The translations under genes were made by a program, and so were the position numbers. The notes beneath the pieces are model-generated. The model ran no database searches. It worked only from the letters and a program-made list of their open reading frames with translations, and was not told the DNA's origin. Below are positions 1-6,192 of a stretch of 6,288 bases of DNA, piece after piece; position 1 is the first letter of the stretch; every line of letters starts with the position of its first letter. This DNA comes from Sphingomonas sp. (GTDB lineage: Bacteria > Pseudomonadota > Alphaproteobacteria > Sphingomonadales > Sphingomonadaceae), in NCBI GenBank assembly GCA_030146605.1, contig JASLBO010000356.1, positions 1-6,288 on the forward strand, given 5' to 3'.

Positions 1-35
1 AGTTCGTCGTCGTCCGCGATGATGATCCGCGCCAT
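1..35 (-). CDS. Response regulator, receiver-domain N-terminus (partial, cut by window edge)
   Basis: Reading leftward from the ATG at 35-33 gives MARIIIADDDEL. This is the typical first beta strand of a CheY-like receiver domain followed by the acidic cluster that helps bind Mg2+ near the phospho-acceptor aspartate. Only about 11 full codons lie in the window, so the output domain, if any, is unknown. A GAGGGA Shine-Dalgarno-like stretch stands 5 bases before the ATG, which supports the start; a second ATG 5 bases upstream is out of frame. The gene is divergent from the hybrid histidine kinase beginning at 203. Receiver identity is well supported for so few residues. A partnership with the neighbouring kinase is inferred from position only. 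Confidence 0.78.
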   Translation of the reverse strand, partial: MARIIIADDDE

Positions 36-75
36 TCCATTCCCTCGATGCCGGGCGCCGCAGCGCCACCTGCGC

Positions 76-107
76 ATTATAACGCTCCCGAGCCGATCGA
101 GTCGCAA
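76..107 (-). promoter_or_regulatory. Candidate sigma-70 type promoter of the leftward response regulator
   Basis: On the minus strand a perfect TATAAT (plus-strand 76-81) lies about 40 bases before the response-regulator ATG. That predicts a transcript start near 69 and a leader of roughly 34 bases carrying the GAGGGA ribosome site. The best -35 candidate is TTGCGA (plus-strand 102-107), but the spacer would be 20 bases, longer than usual. The -10 is convincing in such GC-rich DNA; the -35 is weak. A short GGCGC/GCGCC hairpin (54-67) would fall at the start of the leader. Confidence 0.45.
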
Positions 108-192
108 TATCAGATAAATCCCGGAGGTCGCCTGTTGTCACGCATGACCGAAAAGTTGAAGATTCCCCTCTATATGTAAAGTTGGGAGTTTC

Positions 193-197
193 AGGGA
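193..197 (+). promoter_or_regulatory. Ribosome binding site that fixes the kinase start
   Basis: AGGGA at 193-197 is 5 bases before the ATG at 203 and 8 bases before the ATG at 206. It argues for one of these two adjacent ATG codons and against the in-frame TTG at 182, which lies upstream of this site and has no comparable purine stretch before it. Confidence 0.6.
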
Positions 198-202
198 ACT
201 CG

Positions 203-2773
203 ATGATGAAGAATGCCAATCGGCGCCGGTCGCGAACGCTGATCGCGGCGGTGTTCATTATGCTGATCTCCTGCACCGGCTCGGGGCTTTGGCTCGCGTG
301 GCAGAAGCAGAGCGCGGAGAATTGGGTCCGGCACACGTTCGAGGTCGGCGAACGACTGTCGAAGGTCCGCATCCTCAGCCTGCGCGCCGAGATGGCGCGC
401 CGCGGCTATCTGCTCACCCGCGACCCCGTTGATCGCGCGACCGTCGGCCAGATGCAGCGTGCGCTGCCGCCGGTGGTCGACGCGCTGCGCCGCGGCACGC
501 TCGACAATCCCGATCAGGGCATCCGCATCGCGCGGCTCGCGGCGCTGGTCAACGAACGGCTCGCCGGCTCGGAGCGCTCGATGCGCCTGCACGACGCCGG
601 CCGCACCGCCGAGGCGCTCGAACCGATGCGCAGCGCCACCACCCGCCAGACCCGTGAGCGGCTGTTGCAGGTGATCGCCGAGATCGAGACCGAGGAGCAG
701 CGCCTTCTCGCCCGGCGCCTCGCCCGCGCCAACGCCTATGAGAAGCCCGTCCAGATCGCGTTCGTCGGCAGTGCCTTCCTCGTGCTCCTGCTCGCCTTGC
801 TCGTGCTGTACGACCGCCGCGAGCGGATGCTGTCGCTGCGCGATGCGAACGATCAGCTCGAACAGGACATCGCCCGGCGCGAGATCGCCGAGGCCCAGCT
901 TGCCTTGCTCGCCCAGAACGCCACCGACGCGGTGTTCCGCATCGATCTCGACGGCATCATCACCTATGCCTCGCCGTCCACCGAGCAGGTACTCGGCGCC
1001 CAGCCCGAGCACGCGGTCGGCGCGTCGATGGCGGCGCTCGTCCATGATGACGACCGACAGGCGCTGTTCGAATTCTATGCCCGGCTCGTCCGCGGCGAGA
1101 TCGAGGGCGGCGTGATCGCCAATCGGATCCACAAGCGCGCAACCCCCGAAATCGATACCTGGATCGAGGCCAATTGCGGGCTCGTCCGCGATCCCGTCAG
1201 CGGCGCGCCGGTCGAGGTCATCGCCTCGCTGCGCGACGTCACCAAGCGCAAGCATCTCGAATTCGCGCTCGAGATCGCCCGCGCCCGCGCCGAGGCGGCA
1301 GCCACCGCCAAGTCGAGCTTCCTCGCCAATATGAGCCACGAGATCCGCACCCCGATGAACGGCGTGCTCGGTTTCGCCGATCTCCTGCTCCACAGCGATC
1401 TCACCCCGCAGCAGGAGCGCCACGCCCAGCTCATCGTCGATTCGGGCAAGGCGATGATGCGGCTGCTCAACGACATCCTCGACATCTCCAAGATCGAGGC
1501 GGGGCAGATGCAGATCGCCCCCGAGCGCGTCGATTTCCGCCACGCGCTGCGCAACTGCGTCAAGCTGATCGAGCCCGCCGCCGCGCAAAAGGGCCTGCGC
1601 GTCTGGTTCGACGTCGAGCCCGAGCTGCCGATGTTCGTCCTGATCGACGGGCTGCGCCTGCGCCAGATCGTGCTCAACCTGCTCGGCAACGCGGTCAAGT
1701 TCACCGAAACGGGCAGCGTCTCGATCGAGGCGCGCCGCGGCTGGCACGATCGCCGCGCCAATATCGAGATCACCGTCGCCGACACCGGCATCGGCATCCC
1801 CGAGGACCGCCAGGCCGCGATCTTCGAGCAGTTCGTCCAGGCCGAGCAATCGACCGCGCGCCGCTTCGGCGGCACCGGCCTCGGCCTCGCGATCAGCAGC
1901 CAGCTCGCCACGCTGATGGGCGGCTCGCTCACGCTGACCAGCGAGCCGGGCGTCGGCACGCGCTTCACGCTGCGCGCGCCGCTGCGGCTCGCCGATCCCG
2001 GCGACGCGCACGCCGCGCCGGTCGACATCCACCGCGAGCAGCCCGCGCGGCCGTTGCGCGTCCTCCTCGCCGAGGATCACGACGTCAATCAGGCGCTGAT
2101 GGAAGCGATGCTCGCCCAATTGGGCCATGCCAGCGTCACCGTCGGCGACGGCGCGCAGGCGCTCGCGGCAGTCACCGCGGCGCAGCGCGCGGGTTCGCCG
2201 TTCGATCTGATCCTGATGGACATGCAGATGCCGGTGATGGACGGCCTCGACGCGACCCGCGCGATCCGGGTTGCGGGGCTCGACGCCGCGACACTGCCGA
2301 TCCTCGCGCTCACCGCCAATGCCTATGCCGACGATGTCGCCGCCTGCCTCGCCGCGGGAATGCAGGCGCACATCGCCAAGCCGGTCCAGCTCCAGGACCT
2401 GTCCCGGTTGTTGCGCCGCTGGACGCGCGCGGCATTGCCGGCGGGGCCTCCCGACGCCGCCGACGCTGCCCCCGCCCCGGCTTCCGCCCCGAAGCTCACC
2501 ATCTCCCCCGATCTCCGCGCCCGCTACGAGGCGCGCAAGGCCGAGCTGCTCGCCTGCGCGGAGGGCATCGCCGCCGCGCGCCGCTTCGACGACGAATCGA
2601 TCGCCGAGCTGCGCGGCCTGCTCCACAAGCTCGCCGGCTCGGCGGGCATGTTCAAGGAAGCCGCGCTCGGCGGCCGCGCCGCCGACCTCGAGGACGCGCT
2701 CGAGCTATGCGCGCCCGGCGAGCGCCCGGCCCGCGTGCGCGAAGCGATCGAGGCGCTGACCCAGACGGCATGA
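203..2773 (+). CDS. Membrane hybrid sensor histidine kinase: CHASE3-PAS-HisKA-HATPase-REC-Hpt
   Basis: An inner-membrane sensor kinase of 856 residues (numbered from ATG 203; 206 is equally possible). TM1 is about residues 12-33. A mostly helical periplasmic CHASE3-like sensor follows, with the family's RGYLLT motif at 67-72, then TM2 at about 183-206 and a short coiled linker. A PAS/PAC segment covers roughly 233-350. HisKA has the H-box MSHEIRTPMNG with phospho-acceptor His379. HATPase_c has Asn496 (N-box), DTGIGI from Asp527 and GGTGLGL from Gly556. The receiver domain (about 618-735) has Glu624/Asp625, phospho-acceptor Asp673 in MDMQMPVMDG, Thr704 and Lys726. After an Ala/Pro linker, the C-terminus holds HKLAGSAGMF with His808, matching the Hpt active-site pattern. 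Every catalytic residue looks intact, so a full phosphorelay to a separate regulator is expected; the divergent regulator at 1-35 is the obvious candidate. The ligand is unknown. The gene is convergent with the cupin gene, with 45 bases between stops. Confidence 0.95.
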   Translation: MMKNANRRRSRTLIAAVFIMLISCTGSGLWLAWQKQSAENWVRHTFEVGERLSKVRILSLRAEMARRGYLLTRDPVDRATVGQMQRALPPVVDALRRGTLDNPDQGIRIARLAALVNERLAGSERSMRLHDAGRTAEALEPMRSATTRQTRERLLQVIAEIETEEQRLLARRLARANAYEKPVQIAFVGSAFLVLLLALLVLYDRRERMLSLRDANDQLEQDIARREIAEAQLALLAQNATDAVFRIDLDGIITYASPSTEQVLGAQPEHAVGASMAALVHDDDRQALFEFYARLVRGEIEGGVIANRIHKRATPEIDTWIEANCGLVRDPVSGAPVEVIASLRDVTKRKHLEFALEIARARAEAAATAKSSFLANMSHEIRTPMNGVLGFADLLLHSDLTPQQERHAQLIVDSGKAMMRLLNDILDISKIEAGQMQIAPERVDFRHALRNCVKLIEPAAAQKGLRVWFDVEPELPMFVLIDGLRLRQIVLNLLGNAVKFTETGSVSIEARRGWHDRRANIEITVADTGIGIPEDRQAAIFEQFVQAEQSTARRFGGTGLGLAISSQLATLMGGSLTLTSEPGVGTRFTLRAPLRLADPGDAHAAPVDIHREQPARPLRVLLAEDHDVNQALMEAMLAQLGHASVTVGDGAQALAAVTAAQRAGSPFDLILMDMQMPVMDGLDATRAIRVAGLDAATLPILALTANAYADDVAACLAAGMQAHIAKPVQLQDLSRLLRRWTRAALPAGPPDAADAAPAPASAPKLTISPDLRARYEARKAELLACAEGIAAARRFDDESIAELRGLLHKLAGSAGMFKEAALGGRAADLEDALELCAPGERPARVREAIEALTQTA

Positions 2774-2774
2774 C

Positions 2775-2808
2775 AAAAAAGAACGCCCCTCCCGTTCAGG
2801 AAGGGGCG
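2775..2808 (-). terminator. Rho-independent terminator of the cupin gene
   Basis: Read leftward, a 7-bp stem (CGCCCCT/AGGGGCG, arms 2802-2808 and 2784-2790) with an 11-base loop is followed by TTCTTTTTT, which is the A-rich run at 2775-2783 on the plus strand. The hairpin plus U-tract has the right order only for the minus strand, 11 bases past the cupin stop. On the plus strand no U-run follows, so the kinase transcript has no clear intrinsic terminator of its own. Confidence 0.85.
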
Positions 2809-2818
2809 CCGTATCGGC

Positions 2819-3190
2819 TCATTCTTCCTCGGCGGCTTCCATATCGGCCTTGGTCTTGTGCGCGACGCCCGGATCCTCGGCGGGGGGCGCATAGATCGAG
2901 AACAGCTTGAGCGGTTCCTCGCCCTTGTTGATGATGTTGTGCTTGGCGCCCTTGGGGATGACGATCACGCGATCGGCGACCACCTTGGTCCGGCTCCCGT
3001 CGACCACCGCCTGCCCTTCGCCCGAGACGAAGAAGGTCACCTGATCGGCGGGATGCGTCTCCTCGCCGATATCGTCGCCCGGCTCGATATGCATCATCAC
3101 GATCTGGACGTTCTTGTCGAGATAGACTTCCTTCTGGAAGTATTTGTTCTTCGTCGCGGCTTCGATCAGGTCTTTGTTGAAGACGGCCAT
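2819..3190 (-). CDS. Single-domain cupin protein, small metal-binding beta-barrel
   Basis: A 123-residue cytoplasmic protein with no signal peptide, the usual length for a one-domain cupin. The core runs from about residue 30 to 97. Motif 1 is the stretch beginning HIEPGDDIGEETHPADQ, with His46, then Asp49/Gln50 where classical cupins have a second His and a Glu, ending in VSGEG. Motif 2 is PKGAKHNIINKG with His84. This H-x-x-D-Q form occurs in a common bacterial cupin subgroup, so a bound divalent metal is likely but the substrate cannot be named. The C-terminus is charged (ADMEAAEEE) and probably disordered. The ATG at 3190 is chosen because AGGAG lies 8 bases upstream and the cupin fold needs nothing earlier. 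A GGAAC-N17-GTT promoter just upstream suggests control by the general stress sigma factor. The neighbouring kinase gene converges on it and they share no transcript. Confidence 0.92.
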   Translation of the reverse strand: MAVFNKDLIEAATKNKYFQKEVYLDKNVQIVMMHIEPGDDIGEETHPADQVTFFVSGEGQAVVDGSRTKVVADRVIVIPKGAKHNIINKGEEPLKLFSIYAPPAEDPGVAHKTKADMEAAEEE

Positions 3191-3198
3191 GTGGGATG

Positions 3199-3203
3199 CT
3201 CCT
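3199..3203 (-). promoter_or_regulatory. Ribosome binding site of the cupin gene
   Basis: CTCCT on the plus strand reads AGGAG on the minus strand, 8 bases before the ATG at 3190-3188. It is a near-ideal Shine-Dalgarno site. It rejects the longer in-frame extension that would begin near 3505. Confidence 0.75.
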
Positions 3204-3219
3204 GCGGTTCGGAGCGCAC

Positions 3220-3244
3220 AACCGGCGCGGGGCGCGGGGGTTCC
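3220..3244 (-). promoter_or_regulatory. EcfG-type (general stress sigma factor) promoter for the cupin gene
   Basis: On the minus strand, GGAAC (plus-strand 3240-3244) and GTT (plus-strand 3220-3222) are separated by exactly 17 bases. GGAAC-N16/17-(c)GTT is the known recognition pattern of the alphaproteobacterial stress sigma factor EcfG/SigT. A start about 7-10 bases downstream of GTT would give a leader of roughly 20 bases that still contains the AGGAG ribosome site. The base before GTT is G where the consensus prefers C. A TACAAT (plus-strand 3255-3260) slightly upstream could act as an additional housekeeping -10, but I find no good -35 for it. Confidence 0.6.
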
Positions 3245-3267
3245 GCATGGGCCGATTGTAGCCGTAA

Positions 3268-3370
3268 CAGACGGCGGCTTTCGGTGCGCAGTTCGCGAGC
3301 ACGGTCTGCGCGACTGCCATCCCGCTGATCGAAAGCGCGCGGTCCAGGAGCGCGCACCAGCAGCCGTCTG
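3268..3370. repeat. Long imperfect inverted repeat enclosing two smaller hairpins; possible structured RNA or palindromic element
   Basis: The left arm (3268-3289) and right arm (3352-3370, GCGCACCAGCAGCCGTCTG) form 18 Watson-Crick pairs, with one mismatch (G3276 opposite A3362) and a 3-base bulge (3280-3282). The 62 bases between contain a second stem, 3290-3297 with 3309-3315 (seven pairs, one bulged T, 11-base loop), and a smaller CGCT/AGCG hairpin at 3323-3337. The drawn fold is a three-way junction. Neither flank carries a U-tract, so it is not a simple terminator. It may be a leader RNA of the phosphoesterase gene, a small RNA, or a REP/MITE-like palindromic unit. Its function is unknown. 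Confidence 0.6.
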
Positions 3371-3458
3371 GGATCTTTGCGGCGTGCGCCCGCAAGCGGA
3401 TGGAGGCGGACGCAATCCTGACGCACTGCAGCAAAACAATAATGTTACGCAGCAGAAA

Positions 3459-3487
3459 CTGTCATCGTCGTTCAGTCCGGTTGTCAT
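3459..3487 (+). promoter_or_regulatory. PHO-box-like direct repeats upstream of the phosphoesterase gene
   Basis: CTGTCAT at 3459-3465 and TTGTCAT at 3481-3487 begin exactly 22 bases apart, twice the 11-base repeat unit of PhoB sites (CTGTCAT-N4-CTGTCAT). Between them, CGTTCAG (3469-3475) is a degenerate third unit, one base out of register. The block ends 45 bases before the GTG start of a secreted metallophosphoesterase, a plausible phosphate-regulon target. The missing clean middle repeat is the weakness. A clear -10 is not visible downstream; GATAGG near 3497 is a poor match. Confidence 0.35.
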
Positions 3488-3516
3488 GGGCGAGCGATAG
3501 GGCACGGCTCCACCAG

Positions 3517-3523
3517 AAAAGGG
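3517..3523 (+). promoter_or_regulatory. Ribosome binding site that fixes a GTG start for the phosphoesterase
   Basis: AAAAGGG at 3517-3523 lies 8 bases before the GTG at 3532. The next in-frame ATG (3574) has no good purine stretch before it, and the earlier in-frame ATG at 3400 would put the Tat motif more than 70 residues in and run through the PHO-box-like repeats. Confidence 0.55.
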
Positions 3524-3531
3524 CCGCTACC

Positions 3532-5655
3532 GTGAGTGACAAGCCAGAAGACGTCCGAGACTTCATCAATCCGATGGCGCCGCCGATCGATCAGTTTGCG
3601 GCGGCGCAGCACAGCCGCCGCAACATCATGAAATGGGGCTCTATGCTGTCCGCGCTGGGCATGACCGGCATGCTTGCCGCATGCGACGACGATTCCGGAA
3701 TCCAGCTGCCGGCGCCGACGCCAACCCCGGCTCCGACCGGCCCCGTACAGGTTTCGAGTTTCGGTCTGGCGGTGTTGCCCGATACGCAATTCTATTCGCG
3801 CTACGCGACCGAAGGCACCGGCAACCAGTTCAAGCGCCTGTATGGCAGCGAGCCCTATCTCGCGCAGACCGAGTGGCTGGCCAAGAACGCCGCCGCGCTC
3901 AAGATTCCATTCGTGATCCATGTCGGCGACATTGTCGACCAGGTCGGTATCGAGGATCAGTGGAAGGTCGCCGACACCGCAATGAAGGTGCTCGAGGCCG
4001 CCAAGCTTCCTTATTCGGTGCTGGCGGGCAATCACGACGTCCGCGCCGATATCGGCTATGATCCGGCGCGGCCCGACGTCGGCACCGATGCCGATCGCAC
4101 CCTCGCCAACGAGCCCTATCTGAAATGGTTTCCCACCGAGCGCGCGAAGAGCCAGAAGACCTTCGGGGCGCGCGACCGAACCGGGTTCCACGAATATCAC
4201 GTTTTCGAAGCTGAGGGGCAGAAGTTCCTCGTCCTCGCGCTGTCGTGGCGCGTATCCCAGGCCGGGATCATCTGGGCCCAGAACGTGCTCAATGCCAACC
4301 CGACGCTGCCGTGCATCCTCGTCAACCACGAGCTGATCGCTATCGCCAATGACGGGGTCAGCCCGCTCGAGGTCGATTACGGCAAGATGCTGTGGGAGAA
4401 TCTGATCCGCGCCAACGATCAGATCTTCATGACGGTCAACGGCCATTTCCACGGCTCGGCGACTTTGGTGAAGAAGAACGATTTCGGCAACGACGTAGTC
4501 GAGATGGTGGTCGATTATCAGATGGCTTATCAGGGCGGCAACGGTCTGATGCGGTTCTACGAATTCGATCTGACCAACAACAAGATCCATGCTCTGTCCT
4601 TCTCGCCCTGGGTGCCGCAAAAGCCGAAGGAGACGCTCAACGGCTTCGACCAGGCGATGCTGACCGAGGCCAACCACCAGTTCACGATCGACCTCAACTT
4701 CGCGCAGCGCTTCAAGCGCTTTGCGCCCGCGTTCGCCGCGGCCAAGGCGAGCAACGCCTCGCTCAAGGCAGCCGCGACCGCGCTGATCATGAACGGCTTC
4801 ACGCCTTTCCCGCCATCGACGGCGAAGCCCGCGGCCAATGCCGAGGACTATCCCAAGATTGCAGACACCGTCGCGCATTGGCGCTTCTACGGCGGCACGG
4901 CGGGTGCTGCCGTGCCCGTCGGCCAGGCGATCGCGGATGCCTCGGGCGGCAACAACCCGCTGGTGCGCGCGCCGCTCAACAATCCGGCGAACAACACCGC
5001 GCAGGAAGCCGATCTGACCTGGAGCGCGGACCACCACAATCTGTCGGCCGCACCGGGTTCGATCGTATTCCGCAATTCGGCCGGGCCGCGGCTCAGCTAT
5101 CTGTGGACCGATCTGGCGGCGCAAATGAACGACGACACCTTCGACCAGGGCTATACGGTCGAGGCGTTCATCAAGATCGCGCCCGAATGGACCGCAGCGG
5201 CCAATGCCTGGATGAACATCATGACCCGTCAGGGCCGGCGCGGCAATCTGCCGGGCTGGGGCGGCGGCCTGCCCGAATCGCCGCCGCTGCAGTTCGCCAT
5301 CTCCAACCTGCGCGAAGTCCAGTGGGAGCCGACGACGCAGACCGCCACGGCCGGTCAGTTGCGCGCACGCACCGCATGGTCGGGCGAGATCCTCGTCGAT
5401 CGCTGGCTGCACGTCGCGCTGGTCAACGATCCGGCGACCAAGGTCACGACGATGTACATCGAAGGCGCCCCCGCGTTGCGCAACCCGGTCGACACGCTGG
5501 GGCTGGCATCGATGGGCCTGCGCTGGGTGGTGGGTGCCGGTTCGTGGGACGCCGGCGGGCCGAGCGGCGGCTTCCTCGGTTCGATCGGCGAAATCCGCAT
5601 CGTGCCCAAGCCGCTGCTTCCGGCGCAGTGGCTGACCGCGCGCGCGACGGCGTGA
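3532..5655 (+). CDS. Tat-exported lipoprotein: calcineurin-like metallophosphoesterase fused to a LamG-like jelly-roll domain
   Basis: A 707-residue protein starting at GTG. Residues 28-34 are SRRNIMK, matching the twin-arginine consensus SRRxFLK. A short hydrophobic stretch follows, then lipobox MLAAC with Cys51, so export of the folded protein by Tat and lipid anchoring are predicted. Asp52 at +2 would favour inner-membrane retention under the E. coli Lol rule. A Pro/Thr linker (about 58-73) leads to the phosphoesterase domain (about 76-355). Its metal-ligand motifs are LPDTQ (Asp84; Gln replaces the usual His of D-x-H), HVGDIVD (Asp133), AGNHD (Asn167, His168), VNHE (His266) and GHFHG (His305, His307). 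From about 444 to 703 the sequence reads as a concanavalin-like/LamG beta-sandwich (YTVEAFIKI, DRWLHVALVND, TTMYIEG, FLGSIGEIRIV), probably for ligand or glycan binding. The substrate (phosphodiester, nucleotide or phospholipid) is unknown. The gene is monocistronic with its own terminator. Confidence 0.92.
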   Translation: MSDKPEDVRDFINPMAPPIDQFAAAQHSRRNIMKWGSMLSALGMTGMLAACDDDSGIQLPAPTPTPAPTGPVQVSSFGLAVLPDTQFYSRYATEGTGNQFKRLYGSEPYLAQTEWLAKNAAALKIPFVIHVGDIVDQVGIEDQWKVADTAMKVLEAAKLPYSVLAGNHDVRADIGYDPARPDVGTDADRTLANEPYLKWFPTERAKSQKTFGARDRTGFHEYHVFEAEGQKFLVLALSWRVSQAGIIWAQNVLNANPTLPCILVNHELIAIANDGVSPLEVDYGKMLWENLIRANDQIFMTVNGHFHGSATLVKKNDFGNDVVEMVVDYQMAYQGGNGLMRFYEFDLTNNKIHALSFSPWVPQKPKETLNGFDQAMLTEANHQFTIDLNFAQRFKRFAPAFAAAKASNASLKAAATALIMNGFTPFPPSTAKPAANAEDYPKIADTVAHWRFYGGTAGAAVPVGQAIADASGGNNPLVRAPLNNPANNTAQEADLTWSADHHNLSAAPGSIVFRNSAGPRLSYLWTDLAAQMNDDTFDQGYTVEAFIKIAPEWTAAANAWMNIMTRQGRRGNLPGWGGGLPESPPLQFAISNLREVQWEPTTQTATAGQLRARTAWSGEILVDRWLHVALVNDPATKVTTMYIEGAPALRNPVDTLGLASMGLRWVVGAGSWDAGGPSGGFLGSIGEIRIVPKPLLPAQWLTARATA

Positions 5656-5660
5656 CGAGG

Positions 5661-5691
5661 AGGGGAGCGGACCGGTGGTCCGCTCCCCTTT
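5661..5691 (+). terminator. Hairpin terminator after the phosphoesterase gene
   Basis: A perfect 13-bp stem (AGGGGAGCGGACC at 5661-5673 with GGTCCGCTCCCCT at 5677-5689) and a GGT loop begin 5 bases after the stop. The following U-run is short (TTT at 5689-5691, then CC), but the GC-rich stem is strong. No T-run follows on the minus strand, so it is oriented for the rightward gene. Confidence 0.8.
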
Positions 5692-5807
5692 CCGCGAGGT
5701 CAGACCGCCGGCGTCAAGTTTCGCCCCGAGGGACGACCTGCCTGGGCGGCTTGCGTGGACTAGGCCGCTAAAGGACCCCGCCGGCCCCTCGCACGTTCCA
5801 CCCCGCG
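5692..5807. other. Short spacer before the zinc-knuckle gene, no clear signal
   Basis: About 116 bases of GC-rich DNA between the terminator and the next start. I find no convincing promoter: TTGCGT at 5751 has no -10 at a normal distance. No Shine-Dalgarno stretch precedes the ATG at 5808. Confidence 0.5.
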
Positions 5808-6152
5808 ATGCCCCACGCCAGCAACCTCGTTCACCCCGCCGGGCCCCGCGCCCCGCACGCATTCGACATCATCCCGCTGAAGCCGCGCAACGGCGCGCTG
5901 GATGCCCGCTGCCCGGACTGCGCGGGCCATGGCGAATGGAATGTCGAGATCGACCTGGTCAGCTTCCGCTGCAAGCGGGCGATCTGCGATCGCTGCCACG
6001 GCGCGGGCTGGGTGGAGACCGGCACCGATCCGATCGGCCTGCCCGATATCGAGCTCGCGCCCACCGGGCACCCGCAATGGGTGACGCGCTACCTTCCCCG
6101 CGACGATGCGGCCGAGGCCGAAGCGCCCGACGGCAATCTGCTGGCGCCGTGA
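5808..6152 (+). CDS. Small protein with two CxxCxGxG zinc-knuckle motifs, function unknown
   Basis: A 114-residue protein. Its centre carries CPDCAGHG (Cys35, Cys38) and CDRCHGAG (Cys60, Cys63), both fitting the CxxCxGxG pattern of the DnaJ-type cysteine-rich domain, 25 residues apart, with an extra Cys55. Four cysteines can hold one zinc ion, giving a single zinc ribbon; DnaJ itself has four such motifs and a J domain, which are absent here. There is no signal peptide or membrane segment, and the tail after about residue 97 is acidic and probably disordered. It looks like a conserved small protein of sphingomonads rather than a chaperone, though that is recollection of style, not a search result. 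The ATG at 5808 is the only good in-frame start, but no ribosome site precedes it. The upstream terminator separates it from the phosphoesterase gene, so it needs its own promoter, which I cannot place. Confidence 0.72.
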   Translation: MPHASNLVHPAGPRAPHAFDIIPLKPRNGALDARCPDCAGHGEWNVEIDLVSFRCKRAICDRCHGAGWVETGTDPIGLPDIELAPTGHPQWVTRYLPRDDAAEAEAPDGNLLAP

Positions 6153-6192
6153 CCGCACGACGATCCACTCTCGCATCCGCGCCGCACGCACC

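Larger units (their letters stand above)
3191..3531. other. 341-base gene-free spacer between divergent cupin and phosphoesterase genes
   Basis: The stretch contains the cupin ribosome site and stress-type promoter at its left end, a long imperfect inverted repeat with internal hairpins in the middle (3268-3370), and a PHO-box-like repeat pair plus the phosphoesterase ribosome site at its right end. Short open frames cross it, but none has a ribosome site, a recognisable domain or a plausible start, so I treat it as regulatory or structural DNA. Confidence 0.7.

Noticed and set aside
144..176. Promoter for the histidine kinase (ATGACC ... TATATG)
   Set aside because: TATATG at 171-176 is a fair -10, but the nearest -35-like sequence needs a 21-base spacer, and TTGTCA at 135 is even further. 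Not supportable.
182..202. TTG at 182 as start of the histidine kinase
   Set aside because: No ribosome site precedes it, whereas AGGGA lies at proper distance from ATG 203/206, and the seven extra residues add nothing to the family pattern.
191..2626. An 811-codon open frame antisense to the histidine kinase
   Set aside because: The sense strand encodes a kinase with every catalytic motif intact. The antisense translation is Arg/Ala/Gly/Asp-rich with no domain, a common by-product of strong G/C third-position bias.
3268..3370. Integron attC site
   Set aside because: Length and imperfect pairing are reminiscent, but the ends lack the paired RYYYAAC and GTTRRRY core sites, and no cassette array or integrase is present.
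3191..3505. Longer upstream start for the cupin protein near 3505
   Set aside because: The extension is unrelated to cupins, crosses the structured element and the stress-type promoter, and ignores the AGGAG site before ATG 3190.
3400..3531. ATG at 3400 as start of the phosphoesterase
   Set aside because: It would push the Tat motif more than 70 residues inward and place the PHO-box-like repeats inside the gene. GTG 3532 has AAAAGGG at 8 bases.
3484..5862. A 792-codon open frame antisense to the phosphoesterase gene
   Set aside because: Same composition effect: low-complexity, no recognisable motif, and it runs through the clear terminator at 5661-5691.
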